64,000 bases of DNA from Oceanobacillus limi. GTDB lineage: Bacteria > Bacillota > Bacilli > Bacillales > Amphibacillaceae. Both the position numbers and the translations under genes were made by a program. Below are positions 62,100 through 64,000 of the stretch, one piece after another. Location: positions 1 to 64,000 of the forward strand of contig NZ_FOHE01000005.1 of the NCBI RefSeq assembly GCF_900111445.1. The letters are read 5' to 3'. The number at the start of each line of letters is the position of its first letter. Position 1 is the first letter of the stretch. The notes beneath the pieces were generated by a model. That model did not search any database and was not told the DNA's origin. It saw only the letters and a program-made list of their open reading frames with translations.

Positions 62100-63062
62100 G
62101 TGTATGTAATTGGAATAGATGGTGGCGGAACGAAAACAATCGGAGTTCTTGCAGATGAAAATGGAACTGTTGTTGCCAAATCGATCGTTGGTCCAACTAA
62201 TCCCAATAGTGTATCCAATTATCATCTCAAAGGGGAATTTGGAAAGCTTTTTATGGAATTTGAAAGGTATTCTGAGTTTAGTCATGTGCAACATTTATAT
62301 GCAGGAATGTCAGGTGTGGACCATCCGGAAAATAATAAGCTTATCAAGGGAATAATTTCCTCCTATCTGCCAAAACAGGTTAAAGTAACGATTGATCATG
62401 ATGCGATAACCGCTCTTTACTCCGGGACGCTAGGTGAGCCAGGAATTGTTCAAATTTCTGGAACTGGATCGATAACATTTGGAATGAATCAGCATGGAGA
62501 GCGCCAACGAGTTGGCGGTTGGGGGTATTTATTTAGTGATTATGGAAGCGGCTATTCTATTGGTAGGGATGCATTAAGTGAAGCGTTTCTAGCCTATGAT
62601 GGTTTGAAAGATTATACATATTTGATTGATTTACTGCAAAAGTACTACAACGTAGAAGCGTTACCAGAAACGATTAAAAAACTATATCAAGGTACCAATC
62701 CTCGAACCGAAATTGCATCTTTAAGTAGATTGGTTATGGATGCGTATGATCATGGAGACAAAGTGGCGGAGGAAATTATTTGGAGAAACGGTGTTGAACT
62801 TGGACGAGCTATTTCTGCTTTAGGAGGAAAGTTATTTCAGAATGTTTCCGTTCCGGTCGTCTTAACAGGAGGTGTTTTTAATCGGATGGAATTATTTGAA
62901 AAACCAATACTCCATGTAGTGGATCGTTGTCAGCAAGAAGTACGCCTCATAAAGCCACGAATAGAGCCAATCGGAGGTGCAATAGTTGCAGCATGGAAGG
63001 AAGAAAACAGACAGATAAATGATGCTTTTATGGCTACATTCAAACAATCACTAGAGAGGTGA
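62100..63062 (+). CDS. BadF/BadG-type amino-sugar kinase (MurK/NagK-like)
   Basis: 320-residue ASKHA kinase. The start is GTG 62100, 7 nt after GGGGGA, giving an N-terminus that reads VYVIGIDGGGTKTIGVL. Phosphate-2 region IVQISGTGSITFG and adenosine region VVLTGGVFNRM are present. This family includes Clostridium acetobutylicum MurK, which phosphorylates MurNAc and GlcNAc at O6. Here it would phosphorylate the sugars brought in by the ABC importer, feeding MurQ. A longer frame from 62067 runs through a low-value leader and is rejected. Confidence 0.88.
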   Translation: MYVIGIDGGGTKTIGVLADENGTVVAKSIVGPTNPNSVSNYHLKGEFGKLFMEFERYSEFSHVQHLYAGMSGVDHPENNKLIKGIISSYLPKQVKVTIDHDAITALYSGTLGEPGIVQISGTGSITFGMNQHGERQRVGGWGYLFSDYGSGYSIGRDALSEAFLAYDGLKDYTYLIDLLQKYYNVEALPETIKKLYQGTNPRTEIASLSRLVMDAYDHGDKVAEEIIWRNGVELGRAISALGGKLFQNVSVPVVLTGGVFNRMELFEKPILHVVDRCQQEVRLIKPRIEPIGGAIVAAWKEENRQINDAFMATFKQSLER

Positions 63063-63066
63063 AACG

Positions 63067-64000
63067 ATGAAACTAATTCCTTGGACTAACGATAAATTGG
63101 AAGAAATTGTGGAATTGTGGAATAACGAAGTAGGAGAATCTTTCCCAATGCTTGAGGAGCTTTTTGAACAAAATAGTTTCCTAGATGAAAATATTTGTTT
63201 GGAGGGATCACGTATTGCAGTAACCAAAAATAATCAGGTTATTGGTTTTCTTGTTGCCAAACGGTGGCAAGAAGAATTACAGGTGGGTATGAAGCCTGAA
63301 TTTGGCTGGATTCAAGTCCTTATAGTGAAACAATCCTATAGGAAACAAGGGATTGGAAAGCATTTGCTAGACCATGCAGAGGAGGTTTTTCAATCAAAAG
63401 GGGTAAAAAGGATTATTTTAGGAAGAGACCCTTGGCATTATTTCCCTGGAATTCCGGAGCAATTTGAGGACGTCTGTCGATGGTTCGAACATAAAGGTTA
63501 TGAGAAGCATGGAACAGATTACGATCTCATTCGTAGCTATAATCCAATAGAAAAACATTCCATACCCAATATAAAAGATGTGGAGTTTGCTTTATTAAAA
63601 ACGAATGAAAAAGAACATTTATTGGATTTTCTGCATCGCTGTTTTCCGGGGAGATGGGAATATGAAGCAATCACGTACTTTGAAAGAGGTGGGACAGGCA
63701 GAGAGTTTGTCGTACTTAAGAAAAAGGATCAAATTATTGGCTTTTGCCGAATAAATGACTCAATGTCTCCATTGATTGCTCAAAATGTATATTGGGCTCC
63801 TTTATTTAAAGAAGAACTTGGAGGAATTGGTCCACTAGGTATTGATGCAAAAGAACGAAAAAATGGTTATGGTTTAGCTATTGTAGAAGCGGGAATAGCA
63901 TTTTTACGTGAACGGGGAATTAACCGCATTGTCATTGATTGGACAGGATTAGTAGATTTTTATCAAAAATTGGGGTATGGGAAGTGGAAAACCTATAAAT
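63067..64000 (+). CDS. Tandem-GNAT acetyltransferase, cut by window end
   Basis: 311 codons are visible and no stop is reached. Starts MKLIPWTNDKLEEIVELWNN. The N-terminal GNAT half has VKQSYRKQGIGKHLLDHAEE, the C-terminal half GIDAKERKNGYGLAIVEAGI and ends near FYQKLGYGKWKTYK, which is close to a natural GNAT end. GAGAGG lies 8 nt before the ATG. Similar in layout to the protein at 60181. Substrate unknown; the gene may end just beyond the window. Confidence 0.85.
   Translation, partial: MKLIPWTNDKLEEIVELWNNEVGESFPMLEELFEQNSFLDENICLEGSRIAVTKNNQVIGFLVAKRWQEELQVGMKPEFGWIQVLIVKQSYRKQGIGKHLLDHAEEVFQSKGVKRIILGRDPWHYFPGIPEQFEDVCRWFEHKGYEKHGTDYDLIRSYNPIEKHSIPNIKDVEFALLKTNEKEHLLDFLHRCFPGRWEYEAITYFERGGTGREFVVLKKKDQIIGFCRINDSMSPLIAQNVYWAPLFKEELGGIGPLGIDAKERKNGYGLAIVEAGIAFLRERGINRIVIDWTGLVDFYQKLGYGKWKTYK

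Overview
The window looks like a chromosomal segment of a low-GC Gram-positive spore-former of the family Bacillaceae. The protein families resemble those of the Oceanobacillus/Virgibacillus group, but the genus cannot be fixed from sequence alone. AT-rich intergenic DNA, AGGAGG-type ribosome binding sites, sigma-A promoters, cre boxes, a SpoIID-like protein and an NhaC-type Na+/H+ antiporter support this. No rRNA, tRNA, prophage or transposase was found; the mobile or repetitive content is intergenic repeats.

Layout. (1) 0.2-4.1 kb: DNA topoisomerase III and an NhaC antiporter. (2) 4.2-13 kb: a regulatory block with an OmpR-type response regulator, a convergent 55-residue SinI-like antirepressor, a 1735-residue protein carrying a kinase-like domain, STAND ATPase, GAF and histidine kinase, then a small winged-helix protein coupled to a GAF/LuxR regulator. 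(3) 13.4-21.5 kb: a complete Tad/Flp (type IVc) pilus locus with three tandem Flp pilin genes, prepilin peptidase, TadE/TadG-like pseudopilins, CpaB with an SH3 tail, CpaE/TadZ, CpaF/TadA, TadB and TadC. (4) 21.8-27.9 kb: ferredoxin, a large STAND/LuxR regulator, and a MerR-acyl-CoA synthetase-acyl-CoA dehydrogenase operon with a clear MerR palindrome. (5) 28.1-38.2 kb, minus strand: a 45-residue orphan, a MITE-like repeat, then CheR, a hybrid histidine kinase with two receiver domains, and two GGDEF-EAL proteins, one ending in a LuxR DNA-binding domain and one in PilZ. (6) 38.3-47.4 kb: maltodextrin utilisation (neopullulanase-type amylase, binding protein, two permeases, alpha-glucosidase, LacI regulator). 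(7) 47.5-48.1 kb: a 41-bp-period repeat array. (8) 48.2-64 kb: a HAD phosphatase, a secreted SpoIID/LytB protein, and a long peptidoglycan amino-sugar recycling cluster (PIG-L deacetylase, NagZ, AnmK, sugar ABC importer, NamZ, MurQ, MurR, BadF-type sugar kinase, two acetyltransferases).

How the parts fit. Regions 2, 3 and 5 together look like a surface-attachment programme: Tad pilus, c-di-GMP enzymes, SinI-like switch and large sensor proteins. A 17-bp motif shared by the leaders of the LuxR operon (10471) and the pilus locus (13296) hints that the two are linked. Region 8 predicts an unusual, wholly intracellular form of cell-wall sugar recycling: NagZ and NamZ lack signal peptides and an ABC importer replaces the PTS. 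The importers of regions 6 and 8 both lack an ATPase gene, so a shared MsmX-type ATPase elsewhere is expected. Hairpins follow the pilin genes and both binding-protein genes, which suggests the high-copy components are expressed above their downstream partners.
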